From Hyphomonadaceae bacterium (GTDB lineage: Bacteria; Pseudomonadota; Alphaproteobacteria; Caulobacterales; Aquidulcibacteraceae), in contig JAHBYF010000001.1 of assembly GCA_019636095.1 (NCBI GenBank), forward strand, positions 558,001 through 622,000: DNA of 64,000 bases, written 5' to 3'. Below the pieces are notes generated by a model. That model was not told where the DNA came from and searched no databases. It saw nothing but the letters and a program-made list of their open reading frames with translations. The first letter of the stretch is position 1; each line of letters starts with the position of its first letter. Shown here in pieces: positions 53,990 to 63,256 of the stretch. The position numbers were made by a program, and so were the translations under genes.

Positions 53990-54550
53990 ATGAACGTTTC
54001 CAGCGCCCCTCTAGCGGGTTTTCCGGCGCTGGTGCTGAACGCCGATTTCCGCCCGCTATCCTATTATCCGCTATCGTTATGGCCGTGGCAGGAAGCGGTG
54101 AAGGCCGTGTTTCTGGAGCGCGTCGATGTCGTCGCGCACTACGATCAGGTGGTGCATTCGCCGTCGTTCGAGATGAAACTCCCCAGTGTCATCTCTCTAC
54201 GTGACTACGTCCACCAAGATCGTCCGCCGGCATTCACGCGCTTTAATGTTTTTCTGCGCGACGGCTTCGCGTGCCAATATTGCGGCGCACCCGACGATCT
54301 CACCTTCGACCACGTCATTCCGCGCTCAAAGGGCGGGCGCACGACGTGGGAAAACATCGTCACCGCATGCGCGCCGTGCAATCTAAAGAAGGGCGGCAAG
54401 TACGCTCACCATACCGGCATGCGGCCCTACAAGCGGCCGCGCCGGCCGACGATGCATGAGCTGCAGCATGTCGGCCGCCGTTTCCCGCCGCACCATTTGC
54501 ATGAAAGCTGGATGGACTATCTTTACTGGGACGTCGAACTCGACGCTTAA
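53990..54550 (+). CDS. HNH endonuclease family protein
   Basis: A 186-aa protein with a zinc-binding HNH domain: CQYCG near residue 95, DHVIPRSKGG with the HNH His, NIVTACAPCN with the second Cys pair. An N-terminal part of about 80 residues (NADFRPLSYYPLSLWPWQEAV) is shared with a widely distributed single-copy alphaproteobacterial HNH family, so a host repair or maintenance function is more likely than a mobile nuclease. The preceding 223-base gap has a possible but weak promoter and no gene. Confidence 0.88.
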   Translation: MNVSSAPLAGFPALVLNADFRPLSYYPLSLWPWQEAVKAVFLERVDVVAHYDQVVHSPSFEMKLPSVISLRDYVHQDRPPAFTRFNVFLRDGFACQYCGAPDDLTFDHVIPRSKGGRTTWENIVTACAPCNLKKGGKYAHHTGMRPYKRPRRPTMHELQHVGRRFPPHHLHESWMDYLYWDVELDA

Positions 54551-54768
54551 CGAAGCGCTGTGGCGCGCTCCATACGCACGCCGTCGGGCGTAGCGCTGAA
54601 TCCCCCGCCAATCGAGTTCAAGCGGAGATCGGCGACCTGCTCAAGCCTCGCCGTCAAATCTGCGACGTGTGCCTTTGCCTCGCAGAGCGTCCCATTCGCG
54701 GAAGGACTTGCAGCGACAGCCGTGACCCAAGCGGCGGCGGCAACCCCGAGTGCTTGTGCGAGATTCAT
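54547..54768 (-). CDS. small exported hypothetical protein
   Basis: A 73-aa protein with N-terminal hydrophobic segment (MNLAQALGVAAAAWVTAVAAS, likely signal peptide) and a short helical mature part with one Cys. The stop overlaps the convergent HNH stop (TTAA). The function is unknown. Confidence 0.5.
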   Translation of the reverse strand: MNLAQALGVAAAAWVTAVAASPSANGTLCEAKAHVADLTARLEQVADLRLNSIGGGFSATPDGVRMERATALR

Positions 54769-54858
54769 GTCCCTGGCTCCCTTGGCCAGGGTGTCTAGTC
54801 GCGCTTCTTTGCGGCTCTTGGTCGGCGCTGAAACAAAGCTGAAATGTTGGGGGAGAGC

Positions 54859-55014
54859 TTAGCCTAGGCCGGCCGAAACATCGGCAAATGTGCCGTTCAG
54901 CGAGTCACCGATGGCACCGACAGCGCCGATGATCACCAAACCGATCAGCGAGGCGATGAGTGCGTATTCGATGGCGGTCGCGCCGCGTTCGTCGCGAAAG
55001 AAGGTCATGATCAT
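54859..55014 (-). CDS. Flp-family type IVb pilin
   Basis: A 51-aa prepilin-like protein: MTFFRDERGATAIEYALIASLIGLVIIGA, with the G-x-x-x-(E)Y cleavage motif (G-ATAIEY), the diagnostic Glu-Tyr and one hydrophobic helix, then a short tail. Either ATG 55014 or 55008 may be used. The ATGA at 55014 overlaps the mutT stop. No tad/cpa assembly or prepilin-peptidase gene is in the window, so it would need the machinery elsewhere. Confidence 0.85.
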   Translation of the reverse strand: MIMTFFRDERGATAIEYALIASLIGLVIIGAVGAIGDSLNGTFADVSAGLG

Positions 55015-55451
55015 GCGGCAGTCCGTTCGATAAGGCGGTTGACGAGGACGACATCGGCCGGCGGCATCTCGTGCGCGCGCAGCTCTGTCGCCGGAACCCA
55101 TTTCGCGGCTTGCGCGGAATTGGGGTCGAGTTTCATCACGCCGCCAAACTTGGTGGCGACGTAAAGCGGCATCAGAAGATGGAAATCCGGGTACGCGTGC
55201 GAAGCGAACGCGAACGGATCGAGAGCATCGGGCTCTACAGTCAAATCCAGCTCCTCTTTCAGCTCCCGAGCCAGTGCCTGCTCGGGCGCTTCCCCCTGTT
55301 CGACTTTGCCGCCGGGAAATTCCCAGAGGCCGCCGAGCTGTTTGTGCGCGGGCCGCTGTGTGATGAGCACGCGCCCCGAAGAATCTATCAATGCGGCGGC
55401 TGCAACTAGAAGCAGGCGCCGCGACGAGGGGGCACTATCGCTGGTTTGCAT
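55011..55451 (-). CDS. NUDIX hydrolase (MutT/8-oxo-dGTP diphosphatase-like)
   Basis: A 146-aa protein with the Nudix box at about residues 48-70: GGKVEQGEAPEQALARELKEEL; the REL..EE Glu residues are present. ITQRPAHKQLGGLWEFPGGK is typical of MutT. It removes oxidised guanine nucleotides from the pool. It usually follows argJ in alphaproteobacteria; here the unrelated GST and SRPBCC genes intervene. Confidence 0.92.
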   Translation of the reverse strand: MQTSDSAPSSRRLLLVAAAALIDSSGRVLITQRPAHKQLGGLWEFPGGKVEQGEAPEQALARELKEELDLTVEPDALDPFAFASHAYPDFHLLMPLYVATKFGGVMKLDPNSAQAAKWVPATELRAHEMPPADVVLVNRLIERTAA

Positions 55452-55511
55452 AAATATCCGATGAGCCAGGGTGGTTGATGGCGGTTAAGCACAATCACCC
55501 TTCATGGGTGT

Positions 55512-56114
55512 TTACGCCGTTGGCAAGCCCTCTACTTGCAACGCCTGCCGCACCGCTGGGCGCGAATGCACACGCGCGAAATAGCTCTCTAGCTTTGTCG
55601 GCACAGGAACCTTGAACTTGTGCGCCCAATTCAGAACCACGTAGGCGTAAGCGTCAGCAATGCTGAAATCTCCGAGTAGATAGTCCTTGTCTCCCAGTTT
55701 TTGCTCAAGAAGTTTATAGCGGTTCACCAAGTTTGCCTTCACGGCTTCCGCCGCATCGGGTGTGGGCGTTCTGAAAAGTGGGCTCGTGCCTTTGTGCAAT
55801 TCGGTTGCGATGAAGTTGAGGGTCTCGAGCAGGCGCCAGCGCGCGAGCCCTTCCGCCGGCGCGAGCTTGGCCTCAGGCTTCTGCGCGGCAAGGAATTGGA
55901 GCAGCACTTGAGCTTCGGTCAGGACGTGGCCGTCATCCAATTCCAAAGCTGGCACCGCGCCTTGCGGATTGATGTCGTAGAAATTGCGACCATCCTCCGT
56001 CAGGCGTTCCTTGCCAAAACTTACCTTCACCAAGGCGACGTTCTCCAACCTCGCTTCGCGGACGATGATGTGTGGGCCGAGAGAGCAAGCGCCAGGGGAA
56101 TAGAACAGGTTCAT
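55512..56114 (-). CDS. glutathione S-transferase (beta-class-like)
   Basis: A 200-aa GST: MNLFYSPGACSLGPHI with the N-terminal Ser and Cys-Ser of beta-class enzymes, YDINPQGAVPALELDDGHVLTEAQVLLQFL with cis-Pro, then an all-helical domain with LLGDFSIADAYAYVVLNW. The length is standard. It detoxifies electrophiles or binds a ligand with GSH. It has no obvious operon partner. Confidence 0.92.
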   Translation of the reverse strand: MNLFYSPGACSLGPHIIVREARLENVALVKVSFGKERLTEDGRNFYDINPQGAVPALELDDGHVLTEAQVLLQFLAAQKPEAKLAPAEGLARWRLLETLNFIATELHKGTSPLFRTPTPDAAEAVKANLVNRYKLLEQKLGDKDYLLGDFSIADAYAYVVLNWAHKFKVPVPTKLESYFARVHSRPAVRQALQVEGLPTA

Positions 56115-56243
56115 CGGGATCTCCGCGATTACGGTTGCCCTGACCTAATGCGCTAATCCCAGCTCTCAAGTGTCACGCATGTTCCCTCCATGATGCGGGG
56201 GGAAGATGCGAAATGGGACGAGCTGTGGCATGCTCTGAACAAG

Positions 56244-56789
56244 ATGCGTCTCTTTGTGATCCTGGCGGCGCTGTTTCTCGCGCCGTGTGCGGCCGCTCAG
56301 AACTATGAGGCGGCGCCGGTCGTCACCGCACATCGCGACGGCGACGGCGGTGTTGCGGAAGCGGCGATGGATGTCAGCGCACCGCCGAGTGCGGTGTGGG
56401 CAATTCTCAGCGATTGCGCCAAGGCGCGTACCTTCATGCGTAGCCTTCTGAGCTGCCGCGTGTTGGAGCGGGGTGACGGCTGGGACGTGCGTGAACACCG
56501 CAGCCGCGGATGGCTGTTGCATCCGGTCATGCGCAACGTCTCGCGGATCACGCTTGAGGCGAACCGGCGTCTATCGTTCCGGCTGATAGAAGGCGATTGG
56601 ACGCGGTCCGATGGGGAATGGACGCTCACGCCAATCGACGGAGGACGCGGCACACATGTCACTTATCGCATCAATGCAGCGGTGGCGGGCGGCGTGCCAA
56701 TCGGCATCTCGCAGTCATTCTTGGTCAGCAATGTGCGCGCCACCCTAGCCGCATTGCGTCGCGAGGCTGAGCAAGACTCCGCGCCGTAG
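56244..56789 (+). CDS. exported SRPBCC/START-like protein
   Basis: A 181-aa protein with ATG at 56244 and Sec signal (MRLFVILAALFLAPCAAAQ); the frame is open to 56190. The mature part has an SRPBCC layout: N-terminal strand with VSAPPSAVWAILSDCAKARTFM near residue 40, then alternating strands to ATLAALRREAEQ. It may bind a hydrophobic molecule in the periplasm. Divergent from the GST gene. Family assignment is by pattern only. Confidence 0.72.
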   Translation: MRLFVILAALFLAPCAAAQNYEAAPVVTAHRDGDGGVAEAAMDVSAPPSAVWAILSDCAKARTFMRSLLSCRVLERGDGWDVREHRSRGWLLHPVMRNVSRITLEANRRLSFRLIEGDWTRSDGEWTLTPIDGGRGTHVTYRINAAVAGGVPIGISQSFLVSNVRATLAALRREAEQDSAP

Positions 56790-56864
56790 CTCCAATTGAG
56801 AATGCGTGGCGCGACTCCTACAAGAGTCATCAGTTGCGGTGGGGTCGCTTATGATGCGCGGCGG

Positions 56865-56963
56865 TCACTTGAGCCACCGTGCGGCAAGGAGCATTCCACC
56901 GAGAAAAGCGAACCAGCTGCCGAACGCAGCGGCGCCAAAAAGCGTCTGTGTGAGCGTTTCCAT
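56865..56963 (-). CDS. possible 32-residue membrane protein
   Basis: In the 269-base gap between the SRPBCC gene and argJ there is one short frame, ATG 56963 to TGA 56865: METLTQTLFGAAAFGSWFAF, then a second hydrophobic part ending LAARWLK. The hydrophobic core with a basic end fits a small single-TM protein. No good ribosome site is visible, and it is not conserved by anything I can test. It could be chance. Confidence 0.25.
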   Translation of the reverse strand: METLTQTLFGAAAFGSWFAFLGGMLLAARWLK

Positions 56964-57058
56964 AGCGCGAAAACGATTAACTCAAAGAGCTGTTCCCATT
57001 TGCGGCGTCCAACCGGTCAATTCGCGCGCCTCGAGTTGGCGCGAACGAGCAGGGGGCT

Positions 57059-58297
57059 TCAGCTTCGATAGTCACCATTGATCTCGATGTAGCGCTTGGT
57101 CAGATCGCAGGTGAACATTTTCGCGTGGCCTTGGCCTGGGCCAACGGTGACGCTGATTTCCAGCTCCGTCCCCTTCATGTAGGCGCTCATCGACGCTTCG
57201 TCGTATTCATCGGCGACCATGCCGTTACGCGCGGCGTGGAGTTGGCCGAAGCGCACGCCGATCATCTCCCGCTTCACTGGTTGGTCGCTACGGCCAATCG
57301 CCATGACGATGCGCCCCCAGTTTGCGTCCTCGCCGGCAATCGCGGTTTTGACGAGCGGGCTTTCGCAAATCGTGCGTGCAATGGCCTTGGCGGAAGCGTC
57401 GTTGACAGCGCCTTCGACGTGGACGGTGACAAGCTTGGTTGCGCCTTCGCCGTCACGCACGATTTGAATGGCGAGATCGGCGAGCACGCTACTCAGTGCG
57501 GCGCGGAAGTCGGCGAGGCGCGGATCGTTGGCGTCAGGGATGGGCGGCACGTTGGCCTGGCCGGTGGCGAAGAGGAGCACGCAATCGTTGGTCGAGCGGT
57601 CGCCATCAACAGTGATGGAGTTGAAGCTGATCTCGGTTTCGTGGCGCAGCATCGTTTTCAAGATGGGTGCTGAGAGGGCGGCATCGGTGAAGACAAAGGC
57701 CAACATCGTCGCCATATCCGGCGCGATCATTCCCGAGCCCTTGGCGATGCCGGCGATGTGAACTTCGATCCCGTCGATCGTGCAAGTAGCGCCTGATCCC
57801 TTCGGGAAGGTATCTGTCGTCATGATTGCAGCAGCGGCTTCGGGCCAACTCACAGGCGCGAGCTCCATTCCCGGTAGCGCCGCCGCGATCTTTGAATCGT
57901 CCAGCACCTCGCCGATCACACCCGTCGATGCCGCCATCATTTCGCGCGCCTCGATGCCGAGCGCTTGGGCTGCGGCTTCAAGCGAGCGCTTGCAGGCGGC
58001 GTCGCCCGCAGGTCCTGTGAACGAATTGGCGCAACCGGCGTTGACGAGCAGTCCGCGCGCGCCGCCGCGTGTCGCGGAAAGCGCTTGCTTGCACCAATCG
58101 GTGGGCGCCGAGCCTACGGCATTCGACGTGAAGACACCCGCCGCCTTGGTTCCTTTTACGCAGCGGACAAGCAGCAGATCCGGGCGTTCGTGCTTGTAGA
58201 AGCCGGCGCGTCCGATCGCGGCCTCAAGCCCGGCGACGTGCGGAAGATTTGGGAACGAAGCAGGCGCGAGTGGGCTGATTTGCGAGTCTGACATCAT
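57059..58297 (-). CDS. argJ: bifunctional glutamate N-acetyltransferase / amino-acid acetyltransferase
   Basis: ArgJ recycles the acetyl group in arginine synthesis (ornithine acetyltransferase) and may also start it. The 412-aa protein self-cleaves before the Thr in [12 protein letters not shown] near residue 185, the N-terminal nucleophile of the beta chain. [10 protein letters not shown] precedes it, and [17 protein letters not shown] follows. The C-terminal [16 protein letters not shown] is a normal end. It is 72 bases downstream of the PPIase lipoprotein gene. Confidence 0.96.
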   Translation of the reverse strand: MMSDSQISPLAPASFPNLPHVAGLEAAIGRAGFYKHERPDLLLVRCVKGTKAAGVFTSNAVGSAPTDWCKQALSATRGGARGLLVNAGCANSFTGPAGDAACKRSLEAAAQALGIEAREMMAASTGVIGEVLDDSKIAAALPGMELAPVSWPEAAAAIMTTDTFPKGSGATCTIDGIEVHIAGIAKGSGMIAPDMATMLAFVFTDAALSAPILKTMLRHETEISFNSITVDGDRSTNDCVLLFATGQANVPPIPDANDPRLADFRAALSSVLADLAIQIVRDGEGATKLVTVHVEGAVNDASAKAIARTICESPLVKTAIAGEDANWGRIVMAIGRSDQPVKREMIGVRFGQLHAARNGMVADEYDEASMSAYMKGTELEISVTVGPGQGHAKMFTCDLTKRYIEINGDYRS

Positions 58298-58369
58298 GGA
58301 CGCCGCTCTATCAGATGGCGCGCCTGGCGTCGCCCTTCGACCAGCGTGATGTGACTGTCGCTGACCGCG

Positions 58370-59476
58370 TTAAGGCGTCGTGCCGGTTTCTTCTTGCGCT
58401 GGTTGCGAAGTGGCCGCCGCCGGGCGTTGCTGCGGCGTCTGCGCCGGGGGCCGCTGCGTCGCCGGCGCCGGCGTTGTGGTTGTTGGCGGCGTTGGGTTTG
58501 GCGCCGAGCCCGCCGGCCCCATCGGGAACGGGAAGGGCGGCGCATTTGCTTCAGGCGTGGGTGTTGTGGGCGCCACAGGTGCAGGGGAGGCGTCTTCAGG
58601 CGCGGTGACTTCGCCGCCCGGTTCGACGCCTTCTTCTGGCTGCCGCAGGCGCTCGATACGCGCATCGCGCGCGAGGCGTTCATCGAGCTGGGTGATTTCC
58701 TGGTAGCGCAGCCAGTCAATGATGCGCGGGCGCAACGTCTCAAGGCTCGGAACGCCGCGCGTGCGGCGGTCCAGCACCTGGTAGATGTACCAATGGCCCT
58801 CAGCCTCCAGCGGCCCAATCAGATTGCCGACTGTCGTGGCGTTGACTTCCTGCTTCATTGCCGTGGTGAGATCGTCGACAGCGCTAAAGCCCAGGTCGCC
58901 GCCGTCACCGCTCGTGTTTTGCTCGAAAGCGATCACTTCAAATCGTTCGCCCTGATCCAGCCGTCTTTTGGCCTGATCCGCGGCTTCCCGTGTTGGGAAC
59001 ACGATCTGACGGAGATGGACTTCCTCACCTTGACCCAGCCGGTTGACGTTCTCGCGGTAGAGCCGCTCGATCGCTTGAGGATCGGTCGCGCGCGCGTCGA
59101 TCTCGTCGTAGATCGAGTTCGCCAGAACCCGCTCGCGGGCGTTCTCAACTTGCCGGCGTACGTCGGCGCGGCGGTCGAAGCCGCGCGCTTCTGCTTCCAT
59201 GGCAAACAGGCGCACCTGAATCAGCTCTTCGAGCGCCAGGTAGAAAGCGTCCGAATTGGCGTCCAAATCCTCGGTTTCGCGCAGCCAACCACGGGCAACC
59301 GCGTGGGCGCGCACGTCTTCAATATAGATCGGCCGACCGTTGACGGTCGCTGCCACGATGGGGTCGGTGCCGCCTTCGCCATCGGCGCCGGAATCGCGGC
59401 CAAGACCGCAGCTCGCGAGCGCGACAGCTGCGGCGAAAAGAACTGCCGTGAGGAGGGCGCGCTTCGGCGTGACCAT
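58370..59476 (-). CDS. peptidylprolyl isomerase-like lipoprotein (SurA/PpiC type)
   Basis: A 368-aa lipoprotein: ATG 59476 starts MVTPKRALLTAVLFAAAVALASC with lipobox LASC. The frame is open to 59647 but that start has no signal. A SurA_N-like helical part (about 45-150, ATVNGRPIYIEDVRAHAVARG) is followed by a parvulin-like PPIase domain (about 155-260, EVHLRQIVFPTREAADQAKRRLD, GDGGDLGFSAVDDL). The C-terminus is a long Pro/Thr/Ala/Gln-rich disordered tail. It is probably a periplasmic foldase. It is divergent from secA. Confidence 0.87.
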   Translation of the reverse strand: MVTPKRALLTAVLFAAAVALASCGLGRDSGADGEGGTDPIVAATVNGRPIYIEDVRAHAVARGWLRETEDLDANSDAFYLALEELIQVRLFAMEAEARGFDRRADVRRQVENARERVLANSIYDEIDARATDPQAIERLYRENVNRLGQGEEVHLRQIVFPTREAADQAKRRLDQGERFEVIAFEQNTSGDGGDLGFSAVDDLTTAMKQEVNATTVGNLIGPLEAEGHWYIYQVLDRRTRGVPSLETLRPRIIDWLRYQEITQLDERLARDARIERLRQPEEGVEPGGEVTAPEDASPAPVAPTTPTPEANAPPFPFPMGPAGSAPNPTPPTTTTPAPATQRPPAQTPQQRPAAATSQPAQEETGTTP

Positions 59477-59689
59477 GCGTTCTGCTTTCCTGATCCGGGC
59501 GTGTGCAAGGCTTGCGCCCCAGAATGCGTCCAGGGGGCCGCATTGACACTGCCAAGGGCCGCTCTTAAGTCTCGCCAACGTACGTGTCGAGGGTGTTTTC
59601 GCACGCGCAAGCGCGTCGATGGGTCGATAAAACTTAAACAAACTCAACGCTTTAAACGCTCCCTTCCGCGCTCCCTCCCAAGCGGCGCT

Positions 59690-59697
59690 TTAACCAT
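59690..59697 (+). promoter_or_regulatory. CtrA half-site-like octamer upstream of secA
   Basis: TTAACCAT lies 12 bases before the chosen secA ATG. The octamer resembles the half-site described for CtrA in Caulobacter. Alone it is weak evidence. Confidence 0.25.
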
Positions 59698-59709
59698 TAG
59701 AACGTGCAA

Positions 59710-62412
59710 ATGCTGAACCTCGCCAAGCAGATTTTCGGCTCCGTCAATGAACGCAAGGTGCGCCATCTTCGGCCGACGGTTCAGCGGATCAACGCCCTAG
59801 AGCCGACCTTCGAGGCGCTCTCCGACGAGGCGCTCCGGAACAAGACAAGTGAGTACCGCCATCGCTTGGCGCGCGGCGGCAAGATCGACGAGGTGTTGCC
59901 TGAGGCGTTCGCCACAGTTCGCGAAGCTTCAAAGCGCGTTCTCGGCATGCGCCATTTCGACGTCCAATTGATGGGCGGCATGATGCTGCACCAGGGCAAG
60001 ATCGCCGAAATGCGTACCGGCGAGGGCAAGACGCTCGTTGCAACATTGCCGACCTATCTCAACGCTCTTGAGAGCCGCGGCGTCCACGTCATCACGGTGA
60101 ACGACTATCTTGCCAAACGCGACGCCGAATGGATGGGGCAAGTCTATCGCTTCCTTGGCCTCTCGGTTGGCGTGATCGTTCACGGCCTCTACGACAACGA
60201 GCGTCGCCAAGCTTACGCGTCCGACGTCACCTACGGCACCAACAATGAATTTGGGTTCGACTATCTGCGCGACAACATGAAGTACTCGCTCGGAGAGATG
60301 GTTCAGCGCGGCCACCGCTATGCGATCGTCGACGAGGTTGACTCGATCCTGATCGACGAGGCGCGCACGCCGCTCATCATCTCCGGCCCGACCGAAGACC
60401 GCAGCGAGTTCTACAAATCGATCGACACGCTGATTCCGCTGCTCCGGCCTGAGCATTACGAACATGACGAGAAGCAACGCTCAGTTGTGTTCACCGAAGC
60501 TGGTTCCGAACGTATCGAAGAAATGCTGGTCGAGCGCGGGTTGTTGCAAGGTTCACTATACGAGCCGTCGAACATCACGGTTGTACACCACGCCAACCAA
60601 GCGCTGCGTGCACACAAGCTCTTCCATCGCGACAAAGACTACATCGTAAAGGACAGCGAAGTCGTCCTGATCGATGAATTCACCGGACGCATGATGGCGG
60701 GCCGCCGTTTGTCGGAAGGTCTGCACCAGGCGATCGAAGCCAAGGAAGGCGTGCAGGTTCAGCCCGAAAACCAGACGCTCGCGTCGATCACGTTCCAGAA
60801 CTATTTCCGCTTGTATGACAAGCTTGGCGGGATGACGGGCACGGCTTCGACGGAAGCGGCGGAATTCGGCGATATTTACAAGCTCGATGTTGTTGAAGTG
60901 CCGACGAACCGCCCGGTGAAGCGGCTGGACGCTGACGATGAAGTCTATCGGACGGCGAAAGAGAAGTACAAAGCTGTCATCACTGACATTGAAGAGACGC
61001 ACCGCAAGCAGCAACCGGTTCTGGTTGGCACGGTGTCGATCGAGAAGTCGGAATTCCTCTCGAACATGCTGAAACAGCGCGGCATCCCGCACCAAGTGCT
61101 CAATGCGCGCTACCACGAGCAGGAAGCCCAGATCGTTGCGCAAGCCGGCGTGCCGGGAGCAGTCACGATCGCCACCAACATGGCTGGTCGCGGCACCGAC
61201 ATTCAGCTCGGCGGCAACATCGAAATGCGTCTGAAGGCAGCGCTCAAGGGTGACGAAACACCCGATCAGATCGCGCAGCTCAAGCGTCAGATTACGGTGG
61301 ATGTCGAGCAGAAGAAGCGCGTGGCGCTTGAAGCGGGTGGCCTCTACGTGCTCGGCACCGAGCGCCACGAAAGCCGCCGCATCGACAACCAGCTGCGCGG
61401 CCGTACCGGCCGGCAAGGCGATCCGGGCAAGTCAAAATTCTACATCTGCCTCGAAGACGATCTGTTGCGCATCTTTGCGGCGGAGCGCCTGGACGCGATC
61501 ATGCGCGGCCTCGGTATCCAGGAAGGTGAGGCGATTGTTCACCCGTGGATGAACAAGGCGCTCGAAACCTCGCAGCGCCGGGTCGAACAGCGCAACTTCG
61601 AAATCCGTAAGAACCTGCTGAAGTACGACGATGTTATCAACGATCAGCGTAAGGCGATCTTTGAGCAACGCATCGAGTTCATGCGCACTGCCGACGTGGC
61701 GCCCATCGTCAAAGATATGCGCCACGACGTGGTCGAGAAGCTCATCTGGCGCCACATGCCCGAGAAGGCATATCCAGAACAATGGAACACCAAAGAACTG
61801 ATTGAAGAGGCGGAGGAGATCTTCGGCTTTCACTCCCCGGTCGACGCCTGGGCCGCGGAAGAGGGTATTGCCCAGCAGGAGATCATCGAGCGCCTGACGC
61901 GCGAGGTCGATCAAGCCTACGCGCAGAAGGCCGCTATGCTCGGGCCGGAGCGTTTGCGCGCGGTCGAGAAGCAGGTCTTGCTCAGCGTCGTTGATATGCG
62001 CTGGCGTGAGCACTTGTCCTTCCTCGATCACCTGCGCTCGGTCATTCACTTGCGCGGCTATGCTCAGCGTGACCCATTGAACGAGTTCAAGACCGAAGCA
62101 TTCACACTGTTCGAGCGCATGTTGCTGGATCTGCGCACGACCATCACGCGCATGTTGCTGCGTCTGCAGATCGGCCAGGCCGACGAGGCGGCGCTTGCGC
62201 CGCGCGCGCCGGCCACGACATACGAAATCCACCAGAACCCAGACACCGGCGAAAACGAGATGGTGAGCCGCGACGCGCCCCCATTAGCGCCGGATGGATT
62301 CGATCGGCACAACCCGTCGACGTGGGGCAAAGTCTCCCGCAATGCGCCGTGCCCGTGTGGGTCAGGCAAGAAGTTCAAGTATTGCCACGGCCAGGAGGCC
62401 GCGACCGCCTGA
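59710..62412 (+). CDS. secA: preprotein translocase ATPase subunit SecA
   Basis: The SecA motor drives protein export through SecYEG. The ATG at 59710 ([19 protein letters not shown]) is chosen over GTG 59704. 900 aa is the usual length. [13 protein letters not shown] near residue 103 is Walker [18 protein letters not shown] near 210 is the DEAD-like box, [14 protein letters not shown] near 492 and [10 protein letters not shown] near 562 form the second motor domain, and the C-terminal zinc finger [14 protein letters not shown] binds SecB. Divergent from the PPIase lipoprotein. Confidence 0.97.
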   Translation: MLNLAKQIFGSVNERKVRHLRPTVQRINALEPTFEALSDEALRNKTSEYRHRLARGGKIDEVLPEAFATVREASKRVLGMRHFDVQLMGGMMLHQGKIAEMRTGEGKTLVATLPTYLNALESRGVHVITVNDYLAKRDAEWMGQVYRFLGLSVGVIVHGLYDNERRQAYASDVTYGTNNEFGFDYLRDNMKYSLGEMVQRGHRYAIVDEVDSILIDEARTPLIISGPTEDRSEFYKSIDTLIPLLRPEHYEHDEKQRSVVFTEAGSERIEEMLVERGLLQGSLYEPSNITVVHHANQALRAHKLFHRDKDYIVKDSEVVLIDEFTGRMMAGRRLSEGLHQAIEAKEGVQVQPENQTLASITFQNYFRLYDKLGGMTGTASTEAAEFGDIYKLDVVEVPTNRPVKRLDADDEVYRTAKEKYKAVITDIEETHRKQQPVLVGTVSIEKSEFLSNMLKQRGIPHQVLNARYHEQEAQIVAQAGVPGAVTIATNMAGRGTDIQLGGNIEMRLKAALKGDETPDQIAQLKRQITVDVEQKKRVALEAGGLYVLGTERHESRRIDNQLRGRTGRQGDPGKSKFYICLEDDLLRIFAAERLDAIMRGLGIQEGEAIVHPWMNKALETSQRRVEQRNFEIRKNLLKYDDVINDQRKAIFEQRIEFMRTADVAPIVKDMRHDVVEKLIWRHMPEKAYPEQWNTKELIEEAEEIFGFHSPVDAWAAEEGIAQQEIIERLTREVDQAYAQKAAMLGPERLRAVEKQVLLSVVDMRWREHLSFLDHLRSVIHLRGYAQRDPLNEFKTEAFTLFERMLLDLRTTITRMLLRLQIGQADEAALAPRAPATTYEIHQNPDTGENEMVSRDAPPLAPDGFDRHNPSTWGKVSRNAPCPCGSGKKFKYCHGQEAATA

Positions 62413-62422
62413 GGTTGAGGCG

Positions 62423-63256
62423 TTAGCGGCGTGTGTTGGTGATTGCGATCGGCTGGCCGGTGGCGAGCGCGCTGACAACGCGATAAGTCAGCGTGCCTGC
62501 GCTCAAGGATTGCAGTTCGATCTGTGCGCCGCTCAAGGTGATCGTGCGTGGCATGTTGGCGGCCACCGTCGTCACCCGTTGATCGTTGATCGGAGCGCTG
62601 GCGTCGCCTTCGCGCGAGCGCAAATCGACCGCTACGGTGTCGCCAACAATGCGCGCGGTAACTTCAATCGTCACCGGCGCGATACTGTGCTGCTGCAGTG
62701 GCGTGAACGGAGCGGGAGAGCGTATCGGCGCTGTCGCTAGTATCACGGTCCCGCCGCTGACACGCGGCACGGGCGGCGTTTCCCATGCGCCAGTGACACT
62801 GCGCGTCGGCGTCACGCCGACTTGCATGTAACCCAAATAGTCGAAGACGCGGTCGCCATTGGTATCGGCGAGGCAGGCGCGTGAGACCAATGGCGGCCGC
62901 AGCGGCGTAAGAGGCGTGATGTCGACGGCGACGGTGCAAAACAACCGCGCTTCGCGATGCTGTTGCAGCACAACCGGAAAAAGCTCGGTTCCAGGCGTGA
63001 GCTGAAGCGCGATGGACGCATTGCCGACCGCAATTGAGCCCGCGACTGGCGCGTCTACGCGCACAACGCCAATCACATTGGCCTGCTGCGAGAGCAGAAC
63101 CGCCGTGCCGGTCGCCTGTTGCGGATCGGCGGAGAACTCAACTGCCTGGGCTTCGAATACCGGCGCGCCATTGTCGGTGATGGTGGCTGGCGGCGCCGTC
63201 TGCGCCATGAGCAGGGGCGAAAGAAGGAGCGCCGCCAGCGCCGCTCGAGACTTCAT
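62423..63256 (-). CDS. exported hypothetical protein with an EF-hand-like loop
   Basis: A 277-aa protein; ATG 63256 is chosen because a Sec signal peptide follows it (MKSRAALAALLLSPLLMAQ), while 63292 opens the same frame. The mature part is beta-rich and contains DTNGDRVFDY near residue 135, the D-x-N/D-x-D-x-hydrophobic calcium-loop pattern of dockerin/EF-hand-like proteins, and one Cys pair near it. Function unknown. The start overlaps the stop of the upstream M20 peptidase by 4 bases, so they are probably translated together. Confidence 0.7.
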   Translation of the reverse strand: MKSRAALAALLLSPLLMAQTAPPATITDNGAPVFEAQAVEFSADPQQATGTAVLLSQQANVIGVVRVDAPVAGSIAVGNASIALQLTPGTELFPVVLQQHREARLFCTVAVDITPLTPLRPPLVSRACLADTNGDRVFDYLGYMQVGVTPTRSVTGAWETPPVPRVSGGTVILATAPIRSPAPFTPLQQHSIAPVTIEVTARIVGDTVAVDLRSREGDASAPINDQRVTTVAANMPRTITLSGAQIELQSLSAGTLTYRVVSALATGQPIAITNTRR

